DNA of 64,000 bases from NCBI GenBank assembly GCA_947497065.1, contig CANMEQ010000003.1, forward strand, positions 186,001-250,000. The letters are read 5' to 3'. The notes below the pieces were generated by a model. It was not told the DNA's origin, did no database searches, and was given only the letters and a program-made list of their open reading frames with translations. A program made the translations under genes and the position numbers. Shown here in pieces: positions 1 to 10,267 of the stretch. Position 1 is the stretch's first letter. Every line of letters starts with the position of its first letter. The stretch comes from an uncultured Paracoccaceae bacterium. GTDB lineage: Bacteria; Pseudomonadota; Alphaproteobacteria; Rhodobacterales; Rhodobacteraceae.

Positions 1-1594
1 AGAGCGGCACCAATTGGTCCAACGGCCTATCGCCAATCACAACACCCGCCGCGTGGGTCGACGCATTTCGCAACAGCCCCTCAACCTGCTGACCATAGGT
101 GAGCAAGCGATCAACGACTTCTTCTTCGTTCGCAGCCTCCCGCAGACGCGGCTCATCTGCCAGCGCCTTCTCAATGCTGACGGGCTTCACCCCTTCAACA
201 GGAATCATCTTCGACAGCTTATCAACCTGCCCATAGGGCAGCTGCAAAACCCGCCCAATATCCCGCACCGCAGCTTTTGACAGCAACGCACCGAACGTGA
301 TGATCTGGCCCACCTTGTCGCGGCCATATTTCTCTTGAACGTAGCGAATAACCTCTTCGCGGCGGTCCATGCAAAAGTCGATATCGAAGTCGGGCATGGA
401 CACACGTTCGGGGTTCAAGAACCGCTCAAACAGCAATGAATATCGCAGCGGGTCAAGGTCAGTGATCGTCAGCGCATAGGCCACCAACGACCCCGCACCA
501 GACCCCCGCCCCGGCCCCACTGGAATGCCCTGATCCTTGCCCCATTTGATAAAATCAGCAACAATCAAAAAGTAGCCGGGGAACCCCATGCCCTCGATGA
601 TATCAAGCTCGAAATCTAGGCGTTTTTGATAGTCTTCAACGCTGCAGGCATGGGGAATAACCTTAAGGCGGTTCTGCAACCCCTCGTTCGCTTGCCGCCG
701 CAGTTCAACAACTTCGTCATCCGCAAACTTCGGCAAAATCGGGTCCCGCAAATACGCTTTGAACGCGCAGCGTTTTGCGATCTCAACGGTGTTCGCCACG
801 GCTTCGGGCAAATCCGCGAACAACGTCACCATCTCTTCTTGCGACTTGAAATAATGCTGTGGGGTCAGCCTGCGGCGCGGCTCGTTTTGGTCCACATAGG
901 CGCCTTCGGAAATACAGATCAGCGCATCATGGGCTTCGTAAATCTCGGCCTTTGGAAAATACACATCGTTGGTCGCCACCAGTGGCAGCTCCATCGCATA
1001 GGCCATCTCAACGTGGCCCTGCTCGGACAAAAGCTCTGCCTCTGGCAGACCGCCCTCGCCTGGGTGACGTTGCAATTCAACATACAAACGGTCCGGATAA
1101 ATCGCGGCCATCTGCGTCAGCAATGCCTCTGCGGCAGGGCGCTGCCCCGCGCGCAACAAACGACCAATCGGGCCATCCGGCCCACCACTTAAGCAGATCA
1201 AACCGTCCGAGAATTCGCCCAATTCCTCGACCGTCACCTGTGGCAGCTGATCGCCCTTATCCACATAAAGACAGCTGTTCAGCTTCATCAGGTTTTCATA
1301 GCCGGTTTCATTTTGCGCCAGCAAAACAATGGGCGCAGGCGGTTCAGGGCGACCGCGCGGATCGCCGCCGGCCATGGCCACATCCACCTGACAGCCAATG
1401 ATCGGCTGCACCCCCGCCTTGGACGCATATTGCGAAAACTCCAACGCGCAAAACAGGTTGTTCGTGTCAGTGACAGCAACCGCGGGCATGCCTGCCTTTT
1501 CCGCGAACCCACTGATTTTCTTAACCGGAATTGCCCCCTCAAGAAGCGAATATTCGGTGTGCGTACGCAGGTGTATGAATCGTGGATCAGCCAT
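1..1594 (-). CDS. dnaE: DNA polymerase III subunit alpha, N-terminal part (cut by window edge)
   Basis: Replicative DNA polymerase catalytic subunit. The 531 codons visible from the ATG at 1594 cover the N-terminal PHP domain ([14 protein letters not shown] near residues 8-21) and the start of the C-family polymerase core. [16 protein letters not shown] lies near residue 360, and the catalytic aspartate motif PDFDIDFC lies near residue 400. The frame is open to base 1, so the rest of the palm, the fingers, the beta-binding region and the OB domain lie to the left of the window. It is transcribed divergently from the ArsR-type gene at 1687; the 92 bases between them must hold both promoters. 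Identity is clear; only the missing C-terminus is unseen. Confidence 0.95.
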   Translation of the reverse strand, partial: MADPRFIHLRTHTEYSLLEGAIPVKKISGFAEKAGMPAVAVTDTNNLFCALEFSQYASKAGVQPIIGCQVDVAMAGGDPRGRPEPPAPIVLLAQNETGYENLMKLNSCLYVDKGDQLPQVTVEELGEFSDGLICLSGGPDGPIGRLLRAGQRPAAEALLTQMAAIYPDRLYVELQRHPGEGGLPEAELLSEQGHVEMAYAMELPLVATNDVYFPKAEIYEAHDALICISEGAYVDQNEPRRRLTPQHYFKSQEEMVTLFADLPEAVANTVEIAKRCAFKAYLRDPILPKFADDEVVELRRQANEGLQNRLKVIPHACSVEDYQKRLDFELDIIEGMGFPGYFLIVADFIKWGKDQGIPVGPGRGSGAGSLVAYALTITDLDPLRYSLLFERFLNPERVSMPDFDIDFCMDRREEVIRYVQEKYGRDKVGQIITFGALLSKAAVRDIGRVLQLPYGQVDKLSKMIPVEGVKPVSIEKALADEPRLREAANEEEVVDRLLTYGQQVEGLLRNASTHAAGVVIGDRPLDQLVPL

Positions 1595-1686
1595 AGCGAC
1601 GACCATAGCTTTTGTCCCACCGGTACTAAAGACCTGATCTTTGGGCAGGCTTGACTCTTCGCCCTTGGCTCCAAATAGTTAGCGAC

Positions 1687-1995
1687 ATGGCTAACCAAAT
1701 TGATCGCTCCTTCGCTGCCCTGACAGACCCCACCAGACGGGCTGTCATCGAACGTCTCGTGAAAGGCCCCGCCAGCGTGTCAGAGCTGGCAAACCCCCAC
1801 GATATGGCCCTGCCCACCTTCATGCGTCACCTCAAAGTCTTGGAAGACTGCGGGCTCATCCGTTCCGTGAAAAAAGGTCGCGTGCGGACCTGCCACATCG
1901 AATCGGCGCCCCTGTTGCAGGTGCAAGGATGGCTGGAATGGCAAAGACGCGTCTGGGAACAGCGCCTAGACCAACAGGCCGCCAACGACATGTAA
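1687..1995 (+). CDS. ArsR-family winged-helix transcriptional regulator
   Basis: A 102-residue one-domain DNA-binding protein. DPTRRAVIERLVKGPASVSEL followed by the recognition region (LPTFMRHLKVLEDCGLI) is the classic ArsR/SmtB winged helix. There is no cysteine or histidine metal site like that of ArsR or SmtB, which fits the metal-independent branch usually paired with a SRPBCC (AHSA1) gene. No such partner is next to it here; the next gene, 107 bases downstream on the same strand, is xdhA, so it may regulate the purine operon, but that is inference from position only. The start at 1687 (MANQIDRSF) was preferred over an upstream in-frame start at 1651 because the family begins at this point. 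Confidence 0.85.
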   Translation: MANQIDRSFAALTDPTRRAVIERLVKGPASVSELANPHDMALPTFMRHLKVLEDCGLIRSVKKGRVRTCHIESAPLLQVQGWLEWQRRVWEQRLDQQAANDM

Positions 1996-2102
1996 GGCTC
2001 TTGCCAAAAACGAAAGAACACGGTTTGATGCTCCAAACAGCAGGGTCTACGCCGCATCGACCCCGCGCCTGACAGCCACTCGGTACCGCGGCGGATAACA
2101 TC

Positions 2103-3512
2103 ATGAATATTTCGTTTCTTCTAAACGGAGAGACCGTGGAGGTGGACACCCACCCCACCCAAACGCTGCTAGACTGGCTGCGCGAAACCCAGCATTTGAC
2201 CGGCACCAAAGAAGGCTGCAACGAAGGCGATTGCGGGGCCTGTTCTGTCATGGTCACCGATGATCGCGGCGCACGCACGTTGAACGCCTGCATCTTGTTC
2301 ATGCCGCAACTGCAGGGCAAAGCCATCCGCACCGTCGAAGGCCTCGCCGCACCCGATGGCACCTTGCACCCCGTCCAACAGACCATGATCGACCATCACG
2401 GCTCTCAGTGCGGATTTTGCACCCCCGGCTTCGTCATGTCGATGGCAACCGCCCATCTGACGGGGCGCACAGATCATGATGACGTTCTGGCAGGCAACCT
2501 GTGCCGCTGCACTGGCTACGCCCCGATCATCCGCGCGGCAAAAGCCGCCGAAGGCACCCCCGTCCCACAACACATGCGAGACGCCCCCCCGTCGCCTGAC
2601 CCGAAAACCTTGGGGCCGGCAACTTTGGCAGACGTGCCGCAGGCACTGGGGGCAACGCTCCCCGCCGCCCCAACCACAGTTGAAGCACTGGCCGAATGGT
2701 ACGTCGCTCACCCCAAAGGCACGCTGATCGCCGGTGCAACAGATGTAGGGCTTTGGGTCACCAAAAACTTTGCCGATCTGGGCGAGGTTGCGTTCCTGAA
2801 TCGCTGCACGGACCTGCAACAGATAGAAGACACAGGCGACACGCTGCGCATCGGGGCCGGGGTCACGATGACAGATGTCCTGTCCACAGTCCGCGACCTG
2901 CACCCCTCCTACGCTGATATGATCCGGCGCTACGGGTCCGAACAGGTGCGCAACGCCGCGACCATCGGCGGTAACATCGCCAACGGCTCGCCCATCGGGG
3001 ACAATCCCCCCGCGCTGATCGCCCTTGGCGCCACATTGCACCTGCGGTGCGGCAACACCCAGCGCGACATCCCGATCGAAGACTTCTTCATCGACTACGG
3101 CAAACAAGACCGCCAAGAGGGCGAGTTCGTCGAAGCCGTGACGCTGCCCAAAACAGCGCCGAACCTGCGGTGCTACAAATTATCAAAACGCTTCGACCAA
3201 GACATCTCCGCCGTCTGCGGCTGCTTCAACATCACGTTGGACGGCGACACGATCACTGACGCACGGATCGCCTTTGGCGGCATGGCCGGAACACCAAAAC
3301 GCGCAAGCGCAGCTGAGGCTGCCTTGGTCGGGCGCGCCATGTCGCAAGACACATGCGACGCAGCAGCCCGCGCCTTGCAGGCCGATTTCACCCCGCTCAG
3401 CGACATGCGCGCCTCGGCCGAGTACCGGATGCAGGCCGCCCAAGGCCAACTGCGCCGCTATTTCGCAGACCTCGCAGGCGCCCCCACCAACGTGTTGGAG
3501 GTACAGCCATGA
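2103..3512 (+). CDS. xdhA: Xanthine dehydrogenase small subunit (2Fe-2S/FAD)
   Basis: Electron-transfer subunit of the molybdenum enzyme that oxidises hypoxanthine to xanthine and xanthine to urate. The N-terminal ferredoxin-like domain carries C39, C44, C47 and C63. The second 2Fe-2S domain has C103 and C106 (CGFCTPGF) with C134 and C136 (LCRCTGYAP). The FAD domain follows from about residue 185, with [11 protein letters not shown] and [20 protein letters not shown]. The length of 469 residues fits bacterial XdhA. It is first in a tightly packed operon: its stop overlaps the xdhB start (ATGA at 3509). The 107 bases before it should hold the operon promoter. Confidence 0.95.
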   Translation: MNISFLLNGETVEVDTHPTQTLLDWLRETQHLTGTKEGCNEGDCGACSVMVTDDRGARTLNACILFMPQLQGKAIRTVEGLAAPDGTLHPVQQTMIDHHGSQCGFCTPGFVMSMATAHLTGRTDHDDVLAGNLCRCTGYAPIIRAAKAAEGTPVPQHMRDAPPSPDPKTLGPATLADVPQALGATLPAAPTTVEALAEWYVAHPKGTLIAGATDVGLWVTKNFADLGEVAFLNRCTDLQQIEDTGDTLRIGAGVTMTDVLSTVRDLHPSYADMIRRYGSEQVRNAATIGGNIANGSPIGDNPPALIALGATLHLRCGNTQRDIPIEDFFIDYGKQDRQEGEFVEAVTLPKTAPNLRCYKLSKRFDQDISAVCGCFNITLDGDTITDARIAFGGMAGTPKRASAAEAALVGRAMSQDTCDAAARALQADFTPLSDMRASAEYRMQAAQGQLRRYFADLAGAPTNVLEVQP

Positions 3513-5842
3513 GTGTCGCAAAACCCCTACCCCACGATGCCGCCAAACTGCATGTGACCGGACAGGCCCGCTATGTTGACGACCTGCCAACACCTACCGG
3601 CACCCTGCACCTTGCCTTCGGGATGAGCACAATCGCCAATGGTCGCATCACATCGATGGATCTTGACGCTGTGCTCGCGGCGCCGGGTGTTTCACGGGTT
3701 TTCACCGCGTCTGACCTTCCCTTTGCCAACGATGTTTCCCCGTCTGTTCACGATGAACCGATGTTGTCGGATGGTAGCATCCACTACCTTGGTCAGCCCA
3801 TTTTTCTGGTCGTTGCAGACAGCCACCTCCACGCCCGCGCCGCCGCGCGTCTCGGCGATATCAGCTATGACGAACAGCCCCCAATCTTGACGATTGAAGA
3901 AGCACTCGCAGCGGATGCACGGTTCGAAGAGGGCCCGCGCATCTACACCAAAGGCTGTGTCGACACGGCGCTTGCCGACGCGCCGAACCGTCTTCAAGGG
4001 CGGTTCGACATGGGCGGTCAGGAACACTTCTACCTCGAGGGGCAAGCGGCCCTTGCCCTGCCCCAAGAAGGCGGGGACATGGTGGTGCACAGCTCAACCC
4101 AGCACCCGACAGAAATCCAACACAAGGTGGCCGAAGCGATTGGCGCGCCCATGCATGCCGTGCGCGTTGAGATCAGGCGGATGGGCGGTGGATTTGGCGG
4201 AAAAGAAAGCCAAGGCAATGCCTTAGCAGTCAGCTGTGCCGTTGCGGCCCGCGCCACGGGCAAGCCTTGCAAAATGCGCTACGACCGCGACGATGACATG
4301 ATGATCACCGGAAAACGCCACGATTTCCGCATCGAATACGACGTAGGATTTGAGGCAAATGGCCGGATCACCGGCATCGACTTCACCCATTACACAAGGT
4401 GCGGTTGGGCGCAGGATTTATCGTTGCCCGTGGCAGACCGCGCGATGCTGCATGCAGACAACGCCTATCTTTTGCCGAACGCGCGCATCACATCGCATCG
4501 CCTAAAAACCAACATGCAAAGTGCGACAGCGTTTCGCGGTTTTGGTGGCCCGCAGGGACTGTTGGGGATTGAGCGGGTGATGGACCACATCGCGCGCAGC
4601 TTGGCGCTTGATACCGTCGAGGTGCGGCGGGTCAATTATTATGCCGCGCCTGAGGTTGACCAGCCCTCCGGGGGGAGTTTTTCGGGTCAGAGGAAGACGG
4701 GTGAGACCCCTGATAACACGACCCCCTACGATATGGATGTAACGGATTTCATTTTGCATGAAATGACCGACAAACTGCTGAACGATGCCCAATATGCCGA
4801 ACGCCGCGCCGCAGTTGATGCATGGAATGCGCAGCATGACACGTTGAAAAAGGGCCTTGCGTTTAACCCCGTAAAATTTGGCATTTCATTCACCCTGACG
4901 CACCTCAACCAAGCCGGCGCTTTGGTACATGTGTACCAAGATGGATCGATCCACCTGAACCATGGCGGCACTGAAATGGGGCAAGGTTTGTTTCAAAAAG
5001 TTGCGCAGGTCGCCGCATCGCGGTTCGGAGTTGGTATTGAGGCTGTGAAGATCACGGCGACGGATACCGGAAAGGTGCCCAACACCTCGGCCACGGCTGC
5101 TTCGTCCGGGTCAGATTTGAACGGTATGGCGGTTCAGGCCGCCTGCGATACCCTGCGGAATCGGATTGCGGGTTGCATTGCTACGCTCAACAACGTGGCC
5201 CCTGAACAGGTGGTGTTTAAAGATGGGCGGGTGCATGCCGGAGAGACGACACTGTCCTTCGCGCAGGCGGCGAAAACGGCCTACGAAAACCGTGTCAGCC
5301 TGAGCGCAACAGGGTTTTACAAAACGCCCGATGTGGCCTGGGACAGGATAGCGGGTAAAGGGCAGCCGTTTTTCTATTTTGCATATGGTGCGGCATTGTC
5401 CGAGGTCGTGATCGATACGCTGACCGGTGAAAACCGCCTTTTGCGGGTTGATATTTTGCACGATGCGGGCGCGTCTTTGAACCCTGCGTTGGACATCGGC
5501 CAGATTGAAGGCGGGTTTGTTCAAGGGGCGGGTTGGCTGACCACGGAAGAGCTTGTTTGGGACGGCAGTGGCCGCCTGCGGACCCATGCGCCCAGCACCT
5601 ATAAAATTCCCGCCTGTTCGGATCGGCCCGATATTTTCAACGTGGCTTTGTGGGACGGTGAGAACCGTGCGGAGACGATTTACCGCTCCAAGGCGGTGGG
5701 CGAACCCCCGTTTATGTTAGGAATTTCAACATACTTAGCCATTGCGGACGCCTGTGCGGCTTGCGGCCCTAATGACCCCGATTTGCAGGCGCCTGCGACA
5801 GCCGAAGAGGTGTTGCGCGCATCCAGCAGGGCGCGCGGATGA
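3509..5842 (+). CDS. xdhB: Xanthine dehydrogenase large (molybdopterin) subunit
   Basis: Catalytic subunit that binds the molybdenum cofactor. Visible landmarks are the N-terminal hammerhead domain ([12 protein letters not shown]), the cofactor-loop motif GGGFGGKES near residue 230, the substrate-arginine motif FRGFGGPQG near residue 345, the GTEMGQG motif near residue 487, and [12 protein letters not shown] near residue 731, which contains the catalytic glutamate of xanthine dehydrogenases. I chose the ATG at 3509, which overlaps the xdhA stop and gives 777 residues. An in-frame extension back to 3353 only adds arginine/proline-rich out-of-frame xdhA sequence. It overlaps xdhC by four bases, so the three subunits are probably translationally coupled. 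Confidence 0.96.
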   Translation: MSVAKPLPHDAAKLHVTGQARYVDDLPTPTGTLHLAFGMSTIANGRITSMDLDAVLAAPGVSRVFTASDLPFANDVSPSVHDEPMLSDGSIHYLGQPIFLVVADSHLHARAAARLGDISYDEQPPILTIEEALAADARFEEGPRIYTKGCVDTALADAPNRLQGRFDMGGQEHFYLEGQAALALPQEGGDMVVHSSTQHPTEIQHKVAEAIGAPMHAVRVEIRRMGGGFGGKESQGNALAVSCAVAARATGKPCKMRYDRDDDMMITGKRHDFRIEYDVGFEANGRITGIDFTHYTRCGWAQDLSLPVADRAMLHADNAYLLPNARITSHRLKTNMQSATAFRGFGGPQGLLGIERVMDHIARSLALDTVEVRRVNYYAAPEVDQPSGGSFSGQRKTGETPDNTTPYDMDVTDFILHEMTDKLLNDAQYAERRAAVDAWNAQHDTLKKGLAFNPVKFGISFTLTHLNQAGALVHVYQDGSIHLNHGGTEMGQGLFQKVAQVAASRFGVGIEAVKITATDTGKVPNTSATAASSGSDLNGMAVQAACDTLRNRIAGCIATLNNVAPEQVVFKDGRVHAGETTLSFAQAAKTAYENRVSLSATGFYKTPDVAWDRIAGKGQPFFYFAYGAALSEVVIDTLTGENRLLRVDILHDAGASLNPALDIGQIEGGFVQGAGWLTTEELVWDGSGRLRTHAPSTYKIPACSDRPDIFNVALWDGENRAETIYRSKAVGEPPFMLGISTYLAIADACAACGPNDPDLQAPATAEEVLRASSRARG

Positions 5843-6615
5843 CGGCGGGTATCACGGTCACTGTGGCCTCGACCCGCGGGTCGGTTCCGCGTGAGGCGGG
5901 GACGTTTATGCGGGTTTGGGCCAGTGGGCAAAGCGGCACGATTGGCGGTGGCGCGCTGGAGTTTGAGGCGGCGCGGCTGGCGCGTGAGATGTTGGAAAGC
6001 GGGCAAACCGAGGCCGAGCGCACCGTTCCCTTAGGCCCCGATCTTGGGCAGTGTTGTGGAGGGTCGGTAACGTTGCGGTTTACCGATGAGGGCCGTGAAA
6101 CGCCGCAGACGGCCCCGCCTCTTTGGATTTGGGGGGCGGGTCATGTGGGGCGCGCGATTGCCGGTGTCATGGCCCCGCTTGGGGACCGTGCGATCACGCT
6201 GATTGACACACATGCAGATCGTATGCCGGCGGATTTGGGCCAGAGGATTGCCCCGTTGGTGGCGGCTGATCCACTGCGGGTTGTGCACCGTGCGCCGAAA
6301 GAGGCGGATCATATCATCGTGACCTATTCACACGATCTGGATTTGGCGTTGTGCGATGCGCTGTTGCGCCACGGATTCGCATCCTGCGGATTGATTGGGT
6401 CGCAAACAAAATGGGCACGTTTTCAACGGCGCCTGATGAAAATGGGGCACGCAAATGCCCAAATTTTAAGCATTGCCTGCCCAATAGGCACACCAAGCCT
6501 TGGAAAACACCCGCAAGCCATTGCGGTTGGGGTTGCGGCGGCGCTAATTTGTCCGTCGGCGGATTTAAAACGTGATCCCAGCCAGACGACCGAGACAAAG
6601 GAACAGACCGGATGA
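5839..6615 (+). CDS. xdhC: Xanthine dehydrogenase accessory protein
   Basis: Binds molybdenum cofactor and helps insert the sulfurated form into XdhB; it is not a subunit of the final enzyme. The N-terminal XdhC/CoxI domain includes GSVPREAGTFM and QCCGGSVTLRF (the conserved cysteine pair). The C-terminal Rossmann domain starts at WGAGHVGRAIAG, with the nucleotide-type acidic residue in LIDTHADR. The length of 258 residues is typical. Its start overlaps the xdhB stop, and its own stop overlaps the start of the transporter ATPase, which places purine import and purine oxidation in one transcript. Confidence 0.93.
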   Translation: MTAGITVTVASTRGSVPREAGTFMRVWASGQSGTIGGGALEFEAARLAREMLESGQTEAERTVPLGPDLGQCCGGSVTLRFTDEGRETPQTAPPLWIWGAGHVGRAIAGVMAPLGDRAITLIDTHADRMPADLGQRIAPLVAADPLRVVHRAPKEADHIIVTYSHDLDLALCDALLRHGFASCGLIGSQTKWARFQRRLMKMGHANAQILSIACPIGTPSLGKHPQAIAVGVAAALICPSADLKRDPSQTTETKEQTG

Positions 6616-8147
6616 CACCTGCCGCGACAGACCGCGCTTTGATGGAGCTGAATGGGCTAACGAAGGCCTATCCAGGGGTCGTGGCGAACAGTGATGTGTC
6701 ATTCAACCTAAAGGCTGGTGAAGTGCACGCCTTGTTGGGGGAGAACGGCGCGGGCAAATCCACCTTAGTGAAAACTATTTACGGATTGGTTAAGCCCGAC
6801 AGCGGCACCATGACATTGGACGGCGCCCCCTTTGCCCCCGCAGAGCCACGCGCGGCGCGGGCGGCGGGTATTGCCATGGTTTTTCAGCATTTTTCCCTGT
6901 TTGAAGCGCTGGATGTGGCTGAAAACGTGGCACTGGGCATGGAAAACCCACCGCCCCTGCGGGATTTGGCCCAGCGGATCAAAGAGGTATCTGAGACCTA
7001 CGGTTTGCCGTTAGACCCATCGCGGATCGTGGGGGATTTGAGTGCGGGCGAGCGGCAACGTGTTGAAATCATTCGCTGTCTTTTGCAGTATCCGAAGGTT
7101 TTGATCATGGACGAGCCGACGTCTGTGCTGACGCCCCAAGAGGTGGACATTTTGTTCGACACCTTGCGCAAGCTGCGTGATGAGGGGACGGCGATTTTGT
7201 ATATTTCGCACAAGCTGGAAGAAATTCGGGCGCTGTGTGATGACGCGACGGTTTTGCGATTGGGCAAGGTGGTGGGCACCTGCGATCCGCGCGACACGAG
7301 CGCGCGTGCCATGGCCGAAATGATGGTGGGTGGCACCTTGCATGTGCCGGAGCGCGACAGCGCTGCTGCGGGTGATGTTTTGATGAAAATCAACGGTTTG
7401 TCCGTATCGTCCCCCACTGAATTCGGCAGCGCGTTGAAGGATATAACCTTGGACATTCGCGGCGGTGTGGTGCTGGGGATTGGCGGTGTTGCGGGCAATG
7501 GGCAGGACGAATTGTTGGGCGCGTTGTCGGGGGAGATTAGGGCGCCGAAGGGCCAGATTTTTCATGGCGCGGATGACATTGGGCATCTGCCACCGGACGC
7601 GCGGCGCGGCCTTGGGATTTGTGCGGCCCCTGAGGAGCGGATGGGCCATGCGGCGGCGCCGGATATGTCGCTGACAGAGAATGCGGCGCTGACGGGGCGC
7701 AAACGTAAAGCCTTGACAAAGAACGGTTTTTTGAACTGGCGCAAGACACGGGATTTCGCGGAAGAGATCATTGAGCGGTTCGATGTGCGCACACCCGGTG
7801 CCGGAAATGCGGCGCGGTCTTTGTCGGGGGGGAACCTGCAAAAATTTGTGATTGGTCGCGAAATTTTGCAAGATCCCCAGATACTTATCGTGAACCAGCC
7901 CACTTGGGGGGTCGATGCCTCGGCGGCGGCAGCTATTCGGCAGGCGCTTTTGGATCTGGCGGCAAAGGGGGCGGCGGTGATTGTGATCAGCCAAGACCTT
8001 GATGAACTTATGGAAATTTCAGATGAGTTCGCGGCGTTGAACGAAGGGCGGCTGACCAAACCACGCCCAGCGCGGGGGCTGACGGTGGATGAAATCGGTC
8101 TGATGTTGGGCGGTGCCCATGACATGGAGGTGGCCCATGTTGGCTGA
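6612..8147 (+). CDS. BMP-type nucleoside ABC transporter, ATP-binding protein (system A)
   Basis: A duplicated ABC ATPase of 511 residues in the class that energises BMP/PnrA-family (purine nucleoside) and sugar importers. The first half has a full Walker A (GENGAGKST, about residue 42), an LSAGERQRVEI signature and Walker B (LIMDEPTSVL). The second half has a degenerate Walker A (GVAGNGQDEL), an LSGGNLQKFVIGRE signature and a modified Walker B (LIVNQPTWGVD). This asymmetry is normal for the family. It is coupled to xdhC by ATGA, suggesting hypoxanthine, xanthine or purine nucleosides as cargo; the substrate is inference. A 28-codon ORF overlaps its last eleven bases. Confidence 0.92.
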   Translation: MTPAATDRALMELNGLTKAYPGVVANSDVSFNLKAGEVHALLGENGAGKSTLVKTIYGLVKPDSGTMTLDGAPFAPAEPRAARAAGIAMVFQHFSLFEALDVAENVALGMENPPPLRDLAQRIKEVSETYGLPLDPSRIVGDLSAGERQRVEIIRCLLQYPKVLIMDEPTSVLTPQEVDILFDTLRKLRDEGTAILYISHKLEEIRALCDDATVLRLGKVVGTCDPRDTSARAMAEMMVGGTLHVPERDSAAAGDVLMKINGLSVSSPTEFGSALKDITLDIRGGVVLGIGGVAGNGQDELLGALSGEIRAPKGQIFHGADDIGHLPPDARRGLGICAAPEERMGHAAAPDMSLTENAALTGRKRKALTKNGFLNWRKTRDFAEEIIERFDVRTPGAGNAARSLSGGNLQKFVIGREILQDPQILIVNQPTWGVDASAAAAIRQALLDLAAKGAAVIVISQDLDELMEISDEFAALNEGRLTKPRPARGLTVDEIGLMLGGAHDMEVAHVG

Positions 8148-8223
8148 AATAAGACAGGCACAGCACGTACACAGCCTGTACACACCGCGTATGTACAGCG
8201 GTGCACGGAGTGGTTTGCTATGA
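8137..8223 (+). CDS. Possible 28-residue small ORF between ATPase and permease
   Basis: This ORF starts inside the last codons of the ATPase gene (ATG at 8137) and stops at TGA 8221-8223, which overlaps the ATG of the first permease at 8220. It would encode MLAEIRQAQHVHSLYTPRMY... of 28 residues. Without it the operon has an unexplained 72-base gap between ATPase and permease, whereas the other A-operon junctions from xdhA onwards overlap. The stretch also contains three GTAC-centred repeats, so it could instead be an RNA or DNA signal that happens to stay open. I see no clear Shine-Dalgarno beyond GGAGG eight bases before the start. Existence as a protein is uncertain. Confidence 0.3.
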   Translation: MLAEIRQAQHVHSLYTPRMYSGARSGLL

Positions 8224-9302
8224 TCGCCTTGGAGAAACGCCCACAGCCCTCGCAGATGTGGTCGCTGGCGTCGCCGCTGGTGGCGGTGGCCTTGACCATG
8301 TTGGCCGGTGCGGGATTGTTCGCGGCCTTGGGTCAGGACCCGCTGGAAGCCTTGGTGAAGATTTTCTGGGAGCCGCTGTTTGGCGAGTTTGCGTTTTACT
8401 ACCGCCCCCAGCTGTTGATCAAAGGCGCGCCGTTGGTGTTGATCGCCATCGGGTTGTCGTTGGGGTTCCGCGCGGGGATTTGGAACATCGGGGCCGAGGG
8501 CCAGTATATTATTGGCGCGCTGAGCGGCGCTGCGGTGGCGCTGGCGCTCTACCCGTCCGAGGCGCGGTGGCTGGTGTTTCCGTTGATGGTGATCGCGGGG
8601 GCCTTGGGCGGCTGTGCCTGGGCGATGATCCCCGGATTGCTGAAGGTGAAGTTTAAAACCAACGAGATTTTGGTGTCGTTGATGTTGGTTTATGTGGCGG
8701 AGCAATTGCTGGCGTCGATGGCGTTGGGCGCGATGCGCAACCCCGAGGGCCAAGGGTTCCCCGGATCGCGCAACATGGCGCAGATGGAGGCCGCGACGAG
8801 CTGGATCAATCAATCGGCGGGCATGCATTGGGGCGTTGTGGCGGCGTTTATCTCGGTGATTTTTGCCTATGTGTTGCTGGCCAAACATGTGCTGGGGTTC
8901 CAGATCAAGCTGGCGGGCCAAGCGCCGCGCGCGGCGGCGTTTTCTGGCACGAACCCTGCCCGGTTGATTTTGTTTTGTTTGGGCACGTCTGGTGCGTTGG
9001 CGGGCATGGCGGGCATGTTTGAGATTTCGGGGCCATCGGGCATCGTGAGCATTGATTTCAACGTGGGCTACGGGTTCACCGCGATCATCGTGGCGTTTCT
9101 GGGCCGGTTGCATCCCATCGGGATTTTGCTGGCGGCGGGGCTGATGGCGCTGACGTATATTGGCGGCGATGTGGCGCAATCATCACTGGGCCTGCCGGGG
9201 GCCGCGATACAGGTGTTCCAAGGGATGCTGTTGTTCTTTCTGTTGGCGGTGGATGTGCTGACGAATTACCGCGTGCGGTTTGGCCAACGGAGTGCTGCGT
9301 GA
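8220..9302 (+). CDS. BMP-type nucleoside ABC transporter permease 1 (system A)
   Basis: An inner-membrane permease of the BPD_transp_2 family, 360 residues, with about nine hydrophobic segments. The family landmark GFRAGIWNIGAEGQY lies near residue 85, and GFQIKLAGQAPRAAAFSG lies near residue 230; in this family that cytoplasmic loop contacts the ATPase. It pairs with the next permease to form the membrane channel. Its ATG overlaps the stop of the 28-codon ORF, and its TGA overlaps the start of permease 2, so all are probably one transcript. Confidence 0.9.
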   Translation: MIALEKRPQPSQMWSLASPLVAVALTMLAGAGLFAALGQDPLEALVKIFWEPLFGEFAFYYRPQLLIKGAPLVLIAIGLSLGFRAGIWNIGAEGQYIIGALSGAAVALALYPSEARWLVFPLMVIAGALGGCAWAMIPGLLKVKFKTNEILVSLMLVYVAEQLLASMALGAMRNPEGQGFPGSRNMAQMEAATSWINQSAGMHWGVVAAFISVIFAYVLLAKHVLGFQIKLAGQAPRAAAFSGTNPARLILFCLGTSGALAGMAGMFEISGPSGIVSIDFNVGYGFTAIIVAFLGRLHPIGILLAAGLMALTYIGGDVAQSSLGLPGAAIQVFQGMLLFFLLAVDVLTNYRVRFGQRSAA

Positions 9303-10216
9303 TGGATTTTGGATCAATCAACCCGATTTTGTTGTTAGCCTCCCTCATGGTGGCGGCGACGCCGATCCTGCTGGCGGCCATTGGCGAGCTGGTGGTGGAG
9401 CGTGCAGGCGTTTTGAACCTTGGCGTGGAAGGCATGATGATTGTCGGGTCTGTGTTGGGGTTTGTGGCGGCGATTGGCACGGGCAATGCTTGGGTCGGGT
9501 TTGGTGTGGCGGCTGTGGCCGGGGCTGGGCTGGCCTTGATGTTTGGGATTTTAACGCAGTATTTGCTGACCAATCAGGTGGCCAGCGGTTTGGCGTTGAC
9601 GTTGTTTGGCCTTGGGTTGGCGGCGCTGTTGGGCCAAGGGTATTTGGGCACCAAGGCCCCGTCTTTCCCGGATCTGCATATTCCGGTTTTGGGCGATATT
9701 CCGGTGATCGGGCCGATTGTGTTTCAGCATGATCCGATGGTGTACATCGGGTTGGCGATTGTCGCGGGCGTGTGGTGGTTTTTGAACAAGACACGCGGCG
9801 GATTGGTGTTGCGGGCGGTGGGTGAAAACCATGAGGCAGCCCATGCGTTGGGCTATCATGTTATTCGCACACGTCTGTTGGCGATCATGTTTGGCGGGGC
9901 CTGTGCGGGCCTTGGCGGGGCCTATCTGTCGATCGTGCGGGTGCCCACCTATGCCGAAGGGCTGACCGCCGGAGCGGGCTGGATCGCCCTCGCGATTGTT
10001 GTTTTTGCCAGTTGGAAGCCCGGGCGGCTTTTGATTGGTGCCTATTTGTTTGGCGGGGTGACTGTTTTGCAGCTGAACCTGCAGGCGGCGGGTGTGGCCA
10101 TACCGGTCGAGTATCTGTCGATGTCACCTTATATTGCCACTATCCTCGTTCTGGTCATTATGTCTGCTGGCAGCGCGCCGGGGTCACTTGGCAAGACGTT
10201 CCATGCCTCGCGTTGA
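9302..10216 (+). CDS. BMP-type nucleoside ABC transporter permease 2 (system A)
   Basis: The second inner-membrane permease of system A, 304 residues, shorter than permease 1 as is usual for the pair. The conserved ERAGVLNLGVEGMM lies near residue 34, and the loop GLVLRAVGENHEAAHALG near residue 165 corresponds to the ATPase-contact region. About eight to nine membrane segments are visible. Two adjacent start codons exist, GTG at 9299 and ATG at 9302; both overlap the stop of permease 1. I report the ATG. Confidence 0.9.
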   Translation: MDFGSINPILLLASLMVAATPILLAAIGELVVERAGVLNLGVEGMMIVGSVLGFVAAIGTGNAWVGFGVAAVAGAGLALMFGILTQYLLTNQVASGLALTLFGLGLAALLGQGYLGTKAPSFPDLHIPVLGDIPVIGPIVFQHDPMVYIGLAIVAGVWWFLNKTRGGLVLRAVGENHEAAHALGYHVIRTRLLAIMFGGACAGLGGAYLSIVRVPTYAEGLTAGAGWIALAIVVFASWKPGRLLIGAYLFGGVTVLQLNLQAAGVAIPVEYLSMSPYIATILVLVIMSAGSAPGSLGKTFHASR

Positions 10217-10267
10217 GGCAAAATTAAGAAACCTAACCTAAGAGAAAATCCAACAGGGGGATTACAC

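Noticed and set aside
1257-1265. DnaA-box-like TTATCCACA
   Set aside because: Single copy inside the dnaE coding region with no AT-rich element or further boxes, so not evidence of an origin.
2023-2038. GTTTG-N6-CAAAC inverted repeat upstream of xdhA
   Set aside because: Five-base arms are expected by chance; no second copy before transporter B.
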